Shown here: positions 33,517 through 43,985 of the stretch, piece after piece
How the letters are laid out: every line of letters starts with the position of its first letter
Numbering within the stretch: position 1 is the stretch's first letter
Assembly: GCA_021292105.1 (NCBI GenBank)
Contig: CM037867.1
Location: forward strand, 38,547,771 to 38,611,770
Reading direction: 5' to 3'
Length of the DNA stretch: 64,000 bases
Source of the DNA: Anadara kagoshimensis
Taxonomy: Eukaryota; Mollusca; Bivalvia; Arcoida; Arcidae
Notes under the pieces: generated by a model
Database searches by the model: none
What the model was told of the DNA's origin: nothing
The model's input: only the letters and a program-made list of their open reading frames with translations
Translations under genes and position numbers: made by a program

Positions 33517-35049
33517 ATGTTACGAGCAAGCAGTGCCCGAAAAGCTCAGGTGGCTGTAATTCCAAAAACTATCACTTGTGATGAACACGGAGAAAAGGTG
33601 AACCTTTTTTGTGAAAATTGTAACAATTTGGTGTGTTCTGATTGTATTGTTGACAAACACAATGGACATACATTTAAACGTGTAAACGAAATCGTCAGTG
33701 AAAAACGAAAGGAATTAACTGAAAAGTTAGATCAACTGAAAACTAAAACAGTACCTGAAATAAGAAAATTATTGGATGAAACAAGGCGGAGGAAATCACA
33801 ACAACAACAAAACGGAAGAGATTTGACTGACTGGATAAACAGTAGAGCTGACGAACTGGTATCAGACGTAAATAAGGCAAGGAAAGACGTTCTCCAGGAA
33901 ACTGAAAAATGGCAAAAAGAAGACCAAGATAAGTTAGAGACACATGGCCAATCTCTAGAGGAGATTTTAAATGAAACGGAAACAACCATAGCACAATATA
34001 CAGATCTGACGACATCCGAAGCAGCCAGAATTATTAAAATTGGTTTAGAACTCGATACCCAAGAATCAGTGATTGGAAAGGAAATTTATGAAATTCCGAG
34101 AGTAGATCGGCGCATTATTCTTCCGGGAAATGTTGTCAGTTTCCGAGACGTCTTAGGTCGATGTGTACTAGAAGAGAATAATATACCTGAAACAAAACTG
34201 GAGGTCCTTTCTCAATTTCAACTCAAAGACAAATCGGAAATTAGATCGATTGCTACAACAGATTCAAATTCAGCATGGGTATCTACATTAAATGGGACTG
34301 ATCTGAGATTAATAAATAAAGCAGGGACAGTCGGAAAAACAATTAAGGTACATGTAAAAACCATCGATTTTGCCATTATGGAAAATGGTTGTTTACTTGT
34401 TGCAAATTTGGGGATGCCAGGCGTGATAAATAAGGTAAAAGTTAATGGAGAAAAAACTAAGTTTATTGACACATTGCCTCTCGCGCCAGTATCTATCTGT
34501 TTATCATCCTGCTGGCACGTGTATATAGGTATTGTCGATGATTTCGGATATGAACCGAATACAAATAGCAATAGATCCATTATGAAGCTATCAATGGATG
34601 GTACTAAACTGAAAACATGGCAGTGGGATAAACGGGGAGAAGGAATATTCACGGTTCCTATAAGAATACGGACAAACATAAACGGCGACATCTGGGTGTG
34701 CGATAAAACAGGCAGAACAACAGGACGTATTGTCGTGTTAGACTCTAAGGAAGATGAAATCAAGTTTATCTACAATGGAGTCAAACATACCAAGTTAATT
34801 CAATCCATCCATCCTGGTGATTTAATTGTTCTTGGCGATGGACAAATGTTGATTGGTGATACAAACAATCACGTCGTTCATGTGTTAGATAAAGAGGGTG
34901 TTTTGCTTCATTTCCTCGGATCAAACTATCAATCTGGATTAGGTCTAGTTACCTCTATTTGCTTGAACAAGAAGGAAGATGAATTATGGATAGGGACCTA
35001 TAACGGTCATGTGCAGGTTCTGAGATTTACTAGTGTTACAAGTAAATAA
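33517..35049 (+). CDS. TRIM-like protein, B-box 2/coiled coil/beta-propeller (copy F, intact)
   Basis: 510 residues in one exon, with the same domain layout as copy D: B-box 2 ligands at 21, 24, 32, 35, 40, 43, 48 and 51, a coiled coil at about 55-160, and a propeller at about 230-505. Against D, only four of the first 200 residues differ (K69E, Q141E, E144G, N197D) but 34 of the last 310 do. These include N222/I223/P224, G333W, R376G, L449T and D465H, with several changes in blade-loop positions. The upstream DNA is copy-E-like and the propeller shares features with copy A, so F looks mosaic. The stop is taa (tga in D and E). Directly behind it lies a 1.9 kb insert that displaces the usual 3' flank, so its 3' UTR must differ from that of D. 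RING-less, presumably cytoplasmic; role unknown. Confidence 0.9.
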   Translation: MLRASSARKAQVAVIPKTITCDEHGEKVNLFCENCNNLVCSDCIVDKHNGHTFKRVNEIVSEKRKELTEKLDQLKTKTVPEIRKLLDETRRRKSQQQQNGRDLTDWINSRADELVSDVNKARKDVLQETEKWQKEDQDKLETHGQSLEEILNETETTIAQYTDLTTSEAARIIKIGLELDTQESVIGKEIYEIPRVDRRIILPGNVVSFRDVLGRCVLEENNIPETKLEVLSQFQLKDKSEIRSIATTDSNSAWVSTLNGTDLRLINKAGTVGKTIKVHVKTIDFAIMENGCLLVANLGMPGVINKVKVNGEKTKFIDTLPLAPVSICLSSCWHVYIGIVDDFGYEPNTNSNRSIMKLSMDGTKLKTWQWDKRGEGIFTVPIRIRTNINGDIWVCDKTGRTTGRIVVLDSKEDEIKFIYNGVKHTKLIQSIHPGDLIVLGDGQMLIGDTNNHVVHVLDKEGVLLHFLGSNYQSGLGLVTSICLNKKEDELWIGTYNGHVQVLRFTSVTSK

Positions 35050-35055
35050 AAATAT

Positions 35056-35516
35056 GACTGAATAGACGAGTTTCGCAATCCCTTTCTCTATCGGTCTCGC
35101 GAAACTGCGCATCTTCTCGCCAAGTCAAAACAAGGCTAACACTGTATAAATATTTTGGTTTCTACTTGTTCAACATGGCGAGCTCAGAGCATTAAACTTT
35201 AGATCAATTATGGCCAATGGCATGCGTTCAACTCAGGACTCTTTTGAAGGAAAGATACGAAACAAATAAATACTGGTGGCGAGATTTCATGCAGTTTTAA
35301 ATACAAATACGACCGATAAAATGACGCCTGACTAGCAAAGTAAACATGGCGCTGCAGGTGAAAAATTGTATAAAAACATTGAACCGGTTATCTTGAACGG
35401 CAAAAGATCGACAATGGAGTATCGATTTAAGACTTTTTCCAGAGAATAAAATTTACCAGCTGAGCCTACTTTCACAAACATTGAGAGAGAGAGAGAGGAG
35501 AGAGAGAGAGAGGGGG

Positions 35517-35577
<61 letters not shown>

Positions 35578-36945
35578 AAAATTACTAATATATGGATATC
35601 AATGAAAGTTCACAGACATCTGAACGAATTGTCTAATGGGGTTTGAAGTAAAATATAATGCGAAACAAAATATTTCACTTTACCGCATCCTTGTAATGTG
35701 AAAAATGGTTAACTTATAGCATTTTTGTGTGCAGAAAACCAGATTGAAAATGAAAAAATAAGTGAATTTGTAGCAAGTTATTTTATTTATATAGTTTGTA
35801 AATTTATAAAATAATTTAATTAATAAATAATTATAAGGAATAATTTTATTCAGATGTCACTGGATGTTGAAACATGGTATCTACATTCTATAAAATATTT
35901 TAATATTCCCATTATTAAATATTCTGGATTCCAGTATTAATTTTTCATATACATTTTGAAAATAAAGCTGAATAAATTCATAGATATATTCATAAATAAA
36001 TTTATATATAAATAATAAAAAAAATTATAAATAATGAAGTTTATAAATAAATATGAGTATTAATAAATTTGTAAATAAATAAACATGTATATCAAAAAAT
36101 TTATAAATTAATAAATACATTTCGGAGTAATATAATCAAAAGTCCATTGCGGTAATACTAGTATCCAGTATTAAGGGACTTCTTTTATTTAAAAAAAACA
36201 CATTTATGCATTAAGCAGTTTTAGATAATGGGTTTTCAAATGGCATTGGTACTAGGGAAACCTTTACTTATATAACAGCATGTAGGAAAATTTAAAAAAA
36301 AATGATCACTTCTAAAATGAAAATGGCAAATGACTCTGTGTTTGTTCATATTAAAACCATCTCTCCCATCTTGTCTTTTTATTAAAGAGCGCCATCTTAA
36401 TTTAAGAATTTTTTGTCACTTAAAACAGAACTTGGTATAGAAAAAAAACACTTGTGATGCTTCCTTGTTATATAGATATTGGAAATTGTTGTAACCAAAA
36501 ACACAGCACTGTTTACCACGTGATCTATCACTCATTTCGTTATCTGAAAATATACATTGTTAAACAATTATATAAAAATATACATTTCAAAATTCTGTAG
36601 TGAGAGAATAGTTTCATTTTAGCTTTTGGTTATAAATGAATTTAAATATTAAAAATTTGCATTTTGCATGTCTTTGGTCAGGTCAGTTTTTAATACTAGT
36701 AATCCAACATTCATAATAAAAAAAATATTATCATTATTATTATTATAATTTGTAATTATTATTTGTAAAGAAAACAGCATTTACAAAAATTTTGAGAATT
36801 TAAGTTTTAACAAAAAAATGAATGATATTACAATATACTTAAAATAAATGAGAGAGTGTGTGTGTTTAACATAACTGGGAAAAACTCATTACTATTTCGA
36901 GCTTTATTCCAAACCTATTTTAGAACAAAATTTTAAGAAAATTTG
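35056..36945. mobile_element. Insert of about 1.9 kb between copy F and its 3' flank
   Basis: After copy F the usual cataacatttatctatttg flank is missing, and it resumes at 36946 with tttaaatttacaggaagtac. The insert has no open frame worth calling. Its left 400 bases are GC-richer, with paired agtttcgc / gcgaaact motifs and several catggcg sites. The middle holds a GA/GT microsatellite and the right part is AT-rich with many ataaat repeats. No terminal repeats or target duplication are evident, so it could be a transposon remnant or foreign DNA brought in by recombination. Confidence 0.5.
35482..35575. repeat. (GA)n(GT)n compound microsatellite
   Basis: About 30 bases of GA repeats followed by about 60 bases of GT repeats with one C interruption. 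Confidence 0.95.
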
Positions 36946-38550
36946 TAAAAATTTTAAATTTACAGGAAGTACAATGTGCTGTAAATAACAACTGAATTAA
37001 CTTCTTAGGTACTTTCATTATTATGATTGTATTATATATGTTGTATTCTTTAATTCTATTTTATTCGGACTTTATTATTATGTAATATCAAGACGAACGT
37101 ATGTAAATAATCAAGGTAAGAAAAAAAAGTAAATTAAATATTAACATGATTAACTTCTATTTCAAATCGGTTTTGATACTTTTATTTGTTTATTTTTTTA
37201 AAAAGTCTTTTTAATTTATTAAGTTTATTCTTTTAATTTAATTTGTTTTTATTGTTTGATTTTTATTTTTGGTTTTTTAAGCGATACTCTCCATTTTGAA
37301 AAAAGGTTAAACCAGATAAATAAAGGCCACCTAAAACAAATTCACGAATTGGTTGTATCATGTATGAATAGTTGAGAGCGACGATCTTACAAATTAGTTG
37401 CCTCTTATATAACTTTTGCTCGATACACATAAGATGTACTGAGCTGTCTTCTATGTTTCTCTGCGTGACTGTTGACCGTGTGTACTAGCACTCGCAAAAA
37501 ACTCACAAAAAGGAAATAAATACAAAACGAATAAAATTATTCGCGAATACTCAACAACACCTTGATCTGATATTTAGATTCATTATTAATTTCAATCAAA
37601 CACTTGGTGGACGTAGATAGCTTAGCAGCAAATACTTAACCCTTCCATATTTTTATGTTTTGTCATAGGAAAACCTCGACATGACATAGAAAGAATTTTG
37701 TAGAAAGTGTTCTTAATGCTTGGTCGTGAATTTTTCCTGGTAACAATCCCATGAAAATATTCTGTATATAATCTAAGAATGATCAGTTGGAAAGTTTGTG
37801 CCATTTGCCATGAAAAGGTAAACTGAACAATACATTATGAATAGATAAAATGGCTATACATAATCGATATATATACTCAGTATTTGATTTTGTAATCAAA
37901 ATACAGGTAACTATACAGATAATAAATGTATTTAAAACCTATTATATTATTAACAATGTAGTAAAAAAAAAACATGTAAAAATTAAAAAAAAATATATTG
38001 CAGTTTACAAATACGTTGAAGACATGATTCCAACTACAGAAGCGTTATACAACGACACAAGCTGCTCACAAATAAATAGTTGGTGAAGGAATATTGCAAG
38101 CATAGGCTTATCAAAGCCATCAAAAATATTTACCAGTAGCCAAAATTATCTTGGATATAATTGACGTCCCATAGTTTCCATGTTTCTTTCAGTCCAAATT
38201 TTGATTTTACACTTCGCGTATGAAGCTAGATAATCCTTCCCCGAGGACCCGGTCTCACTTTTCTGATTGAAACCCACGTGTTTGCATTCATAGATGTGCG
38301 ACCATGTAGCTCTGTTGGCGATCTTTGTTAACAAATAATGGAATTTAGCTACACGACGACTACTGTTTACTTCTAACCTCTAACAATTGCATTTTACAAT
38401 TGACTATAATTTACCAGCACATCACTACATGTCTTTATTTGAAACATCCGGTTGGGTTGATCATCTTTAATCATTGCACGGATAAAACTTTACACCAGAG
38501 CACAAATGGAAAAATTACAACAAAAACAAAAGTTGTCCATACGACTTTTA
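36946..38550. repeat. Displaced 3' flank of copy F
   Basis: The same flank as 12340-13860, resembling that of copy A (gtgctgtaaataacaac) in its first part. It contains a third-type RT tail (38055-38290) and a broken exon-like frame (38390-38545, stop after WVDHL). Array homology of this type ends near 38550. Confidence 0.6.
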
Positions 38551-38799
38551 TAAAAAATTTCAAAACATGATGTGTTTGTTTTGGTTATGAGAAGGGCGGC
38601 CGGAATCAACCCTTGCTCATACAACACTTGCGGTTTGCAATGTATTTTGATTATTTCTGCCCCTACTATCCATTATTTCGTAAGTGATTTGGGTAACAAA
38701 AATCACTAGTTTCCATTCCTGTGGCTTGACTTGAGTTGAGTTATGATGTTTAACCCCCCTCTTAACGAAAAAACAGTCATTACCCACTTTCAAATTTTG

Positions 38800-38885
38800 G
38801 GTCAGACCCGGTCGGAGTTCGAACCTACAACCTCTAACTTACAGATCGGGTGCGCTCTACCAACTGAACTACCGCAGTGGGTTTT
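38800..38885 (-). mobile_element. tRNA-derived SINE head
   Basis: The minus strand reads like a tRNA 5' region: tagttcagttggtagagcg (A box) and ggttcgaactcc (B box) about 35 bases apart. It is followed by gtctgaccc and tgactgttttttcgttaa, as in the copy at 45290-45625. The tRNA cloverleaf is imperfect, so it is a SINE rather than a working tRNA. Confidence 0.65.
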
Positions 38886-39576
38886 CTGTGACTTTAGTAC
38901 ACCATTCGAGAACAACTCCTACTATGCCGGCCACTATTACTTAGCACCAGATTACTTTCAACAATAGTTAAATTAAAACGAAAAATTAAACGATAATGGT
39001 GGCAAAAATCATGAACGTTGAAAAAGTTCAGAAGGATAAAAAATTACATTTACGATCACATACAGATGGATGATCAGATATTATATGCTATCAATTAAAG
39101 AAGATTTGGGTTTTAAAATCAGCGACCCTTATGTGTTTTATAATTATACATGTATGTTGTTTTCAAATTCAGCCCAGGAAAGAACTATTTAATAAAGGAT
39201 ATCGTGTACATATTCATTTATATAGAACAAAAAACTATTTTTAAATCAATTAAAGACTTGGCACATATTATAATCGTCTATATATACACATCGATAGATA
39301 AAATATTGTTTTAAATCAATCAAGAACTTGAACATGAAAGTTTCCACAAATAACATGTATTTTAATAAAACTTAAATGATATTGAAATTGGTCAAACGTT
39401 TAGAACAAACATTCCATATAAATATATAAGAGTTAAATGTATGATATAACAACACGCCATAGATTGGTTTAATATTGTCACGCTTACATAAACCTTAAAG
39501 ACAATAAATCGTGTAAGAAATACCTATACTTCGATGTAAACACAACAAATCGTTGATAGAGGACTTTAAATCCGCC
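38886..39576. repeat. Subfamily-2 upstream block, first copy
   Basis: From about 39025 it matches 4320-4859 (gttcagaaggataaaaaattac, cagcgacccttatgtg, acacgccat). It ends with the promoter boxes and the start codon of the relic at 39577. Confidence 0.6.
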
Positions 39577-39611
39577 ATGTTACGAGCAAGCAGTGCCCGA
39601 AAAGCTCAGGG
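39577..39611 (+). pseudogene. TRIM-like relic of 11 codons
   Basis: Reads MLRASSARKAQ directly after an intact upstream region (gaggactttaaatccgcc), then changes abruptly at cagg/gatagagattt into a second copy of the subfamily-2 upstream block. The rest of the gene is gone. Confidence 0.85.
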
Positions 39612-40279
39612 ATAGAGATTTGAAAAAAACGATAATGGTGACTTAAAAGCAAAAACGTTGTAGAGTGCAGAATTATCTAAAATGAAATTTACGACCACAT
39701 GCAGATCAATAATCAGTTATTACATGTTATCGTTTAAAGAACTTTTGAGATTTATAATCAGCGACCCTTATGTGTGTTATCATATGTTGGGTTTTAACCG
39801 GCCAAGGGAAACTTGTATTTAACAATAATCGAATATATATACACTTTGGGAGAAAAACATTTTGATCCAAACAATGTAGCGTTACCCGAAAACAATTGAA
39901 AATTAAATATATGAAGATATATGATATTTATAATACACAATACAAAAAGAATGTAAAGCTTCGCACTTCATTTGCGTAGCTCGTTTTAATTTCTAGTTCT
40001 TTACTTGATTAACTTGATGAACGAAATGACAGGCAACTCTCAATTTATTATGTCGTTGAATTTAAGTTCCAAAATTAAATTATATCGAAGAAAATCAAAA
40101 GAAAGAGTTATCCTGCCATATATTATTGATTAGAGTTAAATCAATAGTTTCATAACAACCAAAACATCTAGTTATTTATCGTGCTTATTCAAAGTATAAA
40201 GGTAAGTTAAGTCATGTGATAGATACCTATACCTCTATATAAACACAACAAATTGTTAATAGATTACATAAAAGCCGAC
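39612..40279. repeat. Subfamily-2 upstream block, second copy (upstream of G)
   Basis: It repeats 39000-39576 with divergence (ttacgaccacatgcagat, cagcgacccttatgtgtg) and has about 250 bases of unique AT-rich DNA (39880-40190). The final boxes are tcatgtgatagatacc, tctatataaacacaac and the ATG. The TATAAA here is the best TATA-like match among the copies. No gene. Confidence 0.55.
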
Positions 40280-41795
40280 ATGTTACGTGCAAGCAGTGCC
40301 CGAAAAGCTCAGATGGCTGTCATTCCAAAAACTATCACTTGTGATGAACACGAAGAAAAGGTGAACCTTTTTTGTGTAAATTGTAACAATTTGGTGTGTT
40401 CTGACTGTATTGTTGACAAACACAATGGACATACATTTGAACGTGTAAACGAAATCGTCAATGAAAAACGAAAGGAATTGACTCCAAAGTTAGATCGACT
40501 GAAAACGAAAACAGTACCCGAGATAAGGAGATTATTGGATGAAACAAGGCGGAGGAGGTCACAGCAACAACAAAACGGTAGAGAGTTGACAGACTGGATA
40601 AACCGTAGAGCTGACGAACTGGTATCAGACGTAAATAAGGCAAGAAAAGAAGTTCTACAGGAAATTGAAAAATGGCAAAAAGAAGACCAAGATAAGTTAG
40701 AGACACATGAACAGTCACTGGAAAAGATTTTAAATGAAACGCAATCAACCATCACCAGATATACACAAGATATAGCAACATCCGAGGCAGCCAGAATTAT
40801 TAAAATCGGTTTAGAACTCGATTTTCAACAATCAGTGATTGGAAAGGAAATATATGAAATTCCAAATATTCCAAATTCCAATTCTTCCGGGAAGTGTTGT
40901 CAGTTTCCGAGACATCTTAGGTCGATGTGTAGAGGAAGAGTCTGGCATAAATGAAAGAAAACTAGATGTCATGTCTGAGTTTCAACATGATAACAACGAA
41001 ATCATTGCGATTGCTACAATAGATACTAAGTCAGCTTGGATAGCTACATTTAGAGGAACTGATCTTAAATGTATAAACACAGCAGGAAGAGTCGATAAAA
41101 CAATTAAGTTACCTGTAAAAATCAACGACCTTGCAATTATGGAGGACGGGAGTTTACTTGTTGTAAATAATAAAAACCCACGCGTAATAAATAGAGTTAA
41201 CAATAATGGAGGTATAGGTAAGTTTATTGACATATTACCTCTCAAGCCAGTATGTGTCTCTATATCATCCTGTGGACATATTTATATTGGAATTGTTGAT
41301 GGTGTCAAATATGAACTGAATACCAATAGCAATAGATCTGTTATGAAACTATCGATGGATGGCACAAAACTAAAAACATGGCAGTGGGATGCACGTGGAG
41401 AAAGGATATTCACGATTGCCCAAAGAATAAGGACAAATATAAACGGCGACATCTGGGTGCTTAATAGAACAGCCAAAGCAAAAGGACGTATTGTCGTGTT
41501 GGACTCTCAGGAAGACCAAGTCAAGTTTATCTACAATGGAGTCAAAAATACCACGACGACTAAATACTTTAACCCGTGTGATTTAACTGTTGTTGGCGAT
41601 GGCAAAATGTTAGTTGGGGATCTAAATAATGAAGTCTTTCATGTGTTGGATAAAGAGGGTGTTCTGCTACATTTCCTAGGATCAAAGTATAAATCTGGAT
41701 TAGGGGACATTACATCTCATTGCTTGAACAGTAAGGAAAATAAATTATGGGTAGGAACTCTTGACGGTCACGTGCAGGTGTTGAGATTTAAGTAG
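40280..41795 (+). pseudogene. TRIM-like gene copy G (subfamily 2), one frameshift
   Basis: The start MLRASSARKAQMAVIPKTIT is the first ATG; a ttg at 40253 lies in frame but is unlikely to be used. B-box ligands are complete, with HEEKVNLFCVNC between them. The coiled coil matches D with scattered changes (RREDEL-type and TQSTITRYTQDIATSEAAR). At about 40870, two bases are missing relative to D between EIYEIP and the LPG-x-VVSFRDILGRC segment, which shifts the frame. From there the propeller is fully open to tag at 41793. Its sequence (EESGINERKLDVMSEFQ, LKCINTAGRVDKTIKL, TTTKYFNPCDLTVVG) belongs with copy B. Apart from that indel it would encode a full-length protein, so it is either recently dead or mis-assembled. 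Confidence 0.85.
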
Positions 41796-41923
41796 TGTTT
41801 CAAATAAATAAATAAATTGCAAAAATCCAGATATCAAGCGTGTCGTACAAATAAACAAAGAAACTACATTGATGCATACGAAAATGTTCAAACCTTTAAA
41901 ATCTACAGGTACAACGCGTACAA

Positions 41924-41990
41924 CAGGAAAGGAGATGAGTTATGGGTTGGAAGCCTTAAAGATTATGTGTAGGTGTTGAACCATTAAAAG
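41924..41990 (+). pseudogene. Remnant of a TRIM-like C-terminus
   Basis: Reads NRKGDELWVGSLKDYV, a stop, then VLNH. This matches the last 20 codons of the family (NKKEDELWVGxxNGHVQVLRF). It lies about 130 bases after the stop of copy G, so a further copy once ended here and was deleted down to its tail. Confidence 0.65.
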
Positions 41991-42635
41991 TCTCCCATAT
42001 ACATTGCAATAATCCTAAGACAATTTTCAGGTTTTTTAGGAAGTATAAAAGAAAATAACGACCGATTTAACTTGTTAGGTACATTTATTATTGTGACTGT
42101 ATTATATATGTTGTATTATGTAACTCTGTTTAATTTGGGCGTTATTATTATGTAAGTGATACAACTTTATCTACTAGAGGAGTGCAAATGATAACATTGA
42201 TTACACTGTGTTTGCTAACGCATGTAAATAATCAAGGTAGGGAAAACAATAAATTTACAATTAATATTGATTTTATCCCAAGCTTTCTATATTATTTTAT
42301 TTTATTTTGTTCGGTTTTTTAAGATATAATGATGGTAAGCAAAATATTAAACTTTTAATCAATGATAATTTTATTCCAAGCTTTTTTATTGTTTTATTTT
42401 TTTTATTCGTTTTTTTAATATTCATTGATAATAAATTTTTAGATTTATTTTATTTTTTTATTCTGTCAATTTTTCAATCAATACTCTCATATCGAAAACG
42501 AATTTTAAATAAAATTATATCCAGATACATAAAATTCACATACTATAAGAATAATTTAACGAATTGGTACTTTTTTATTAGAAACAAATCTTACCCACGT
42601 CTGATACATCAACATTATATCACACTTGTCCTTTG

Positions 42636-42681
<46 letters not shown>

Positions 42682-42720
42682 TTGGAATCGTACAAGTTAC
42701 CGACGGCGAATTTAGTCTGG
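41991..42720. other. 3' flank of the last copy, then AT-rich DNA
   Basis: 42050-42270 matches the family 3' flank (aacttgttaggtac, tattatatatgttgta). Then an approximately 55-base AT-rich piece is doubled (attgatttt/ataattttat plus ccaagcttt...ttcgtttttttaa at 42268-42322 and 42364-42418), and an (AT)n run lies at 42640-42679. The 138-codon frame at 42307 is low-complexity (F, I, Y) and not believable. The array ends here. Confidence 0.55.
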
Positions 42721-43855
42721 TAGAGGATTTGGAAAAAACCGCTTATTTTTCGATGTAGGGAGGACAACGTGTTCAAAGGTGGCAAGTTATGTCATGACCT
42801 TCTTTGAACTTTACTTTGGTAGAATCGGCTTGTTGCCAAGCAAGATTTCACCCAGGGGCCATTGTGGGGGCAGCTAAAGGTCAATGGGTGCAAAGTTCAA
42901 GTGAAAATGCCCATATTGACCTATACACAAAGTCAAGGTGGCTTACAGAAGTTTTTCTTTATACATTTTGTCTTCTAAATATGTAAGTGGTATCTTCAAA
43001 TTAATAGAAAGTCATATCCAACTAATTCAGTCACATATTTTCAAAGTTTTCCATGAAAAATAAGATAAGACGCTTGCACAAATTTGACCTTTACAAATAT
43101 GATTAATTGTGGCAAATAAATACTAGTATAAACACATTTGTGCATTTGAAATTGTTTAACAAAACTTTAGACTTCTGTTAAAATAATTTTACTGAATCAT
43201 GTTGCCCGTAATTATATAAGTATCCACTTTTAAAAAAAAAGAAATCAAAGTACTGGTGGTACTGAAAGATTTGATTAGCTATAATGACTGTATAATGACT
43301 GTGTCTGTATAATACTATCAAGTGTCTTCGCTTTTTCTGGTGGAAATATAAGTGGACTGTTGAAACACAAACTATTCCCAGTGCCGCTTTCTATACCTGA
43401 TACACCAGGACCCTTGTTATCTGCAGCCAACGAGTCGGATCTTCAAAATATCCCTGAAGAAGAAGTTTGCATGGAGACATTACTACCAAAATAATTAATG
43501 TTCAACCTTTAGTTGTAGCACTGGGAAAACGGAAAGGCATCATACATTAGGCTAGTTAGGAAACGTACAAACTGTTTTTATCCACGCGAAAGATAAATGT
43601 ATTAAAATTTATGTCATTATGATAGGTATGACAACTAATCAATAAAAGGGGAAACCATCTAGATAAAAGAGGATCATGTCCCCGTTCTGTTAGAAGAATT
43701 ATTGATAATTAAAATGTCCCTCTGCCATCAAATTGGTAAGATTTTATCAGTCACCAAGAAAACAAATAGGATCTCGTAGTAATCCAAGACACTTCTTAGC
43801 TTAGCTGAGGGTATCAGGGGGTCCAACAGACAGCATGTTTAATTCATACAGAGGA
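42721..43855. other. No gene recognised
   Basis: Slightly GC-richer than the surroundings, with no long open frame. Short pieces such as LSAANESDLQNIPEEEVCME (43418-43480) look protein-like but are cut by stops on both sides. Confidence 0.4.
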
Positions 43856-43859
43856 AGGA

Positions 43860-43985
43860 GTGTAACCGTTTTTAAAGCTTTACACAAGGAAGCCAATACT
43901 AGAATTGTTCCCCATGGTGTTGATGCGAGGCTATAAAAGAACAGTCTGTCGTGATACTGATGACCTTATTCTTCTATTGCTTTTA
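43860..43985 (+). pseudogene. Relic with EANTRIVPHGVDA ... RGYKRTV-x-RDTDD pattern
   Basis: EANTRIVPHGVDA at 43888-43926, then after a one- or two-base shift RGYKRTVCRDTDDLILLL. This resembles the HEEADTR-x(3)-HA-x-DA...GY-x-R-x(3)-R-x-DTDVL-x-L signature that I recall from high-copy, transposon-associated uncharacterised proteins of molluscs and other invertebrates. Frame breaks show it is dead. The family call is from memory of a motif, without a search. Confidence 0.35.

Noticed and set aside
34218..34763. 181-codon minus-strand frame in copy F
   Set aside because: It is antisense to the propeller and interrupted in the other copies. The sense strand has the zinc finger and blade motifs.
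38800..38885. Functional tRNA gene
   Set aside because: A and B boxes are present, but acceptor-stem pairing is poor and the following SINE body is recognisable.
40253..40279. Nine-residue N-terminal extension of copy G
   Set aside because: It begins with ttg, which is not a normal eukaryotic start, and all other copies start at the ATG corresponding to 40280.
42307..42723. 138-codon frame
   Set aside because: Phe/Ile/Tyr-rich translation of AT-rich DNA ending in the (AT)n run as repeated Tyr-Ile. No conserved counterpart.
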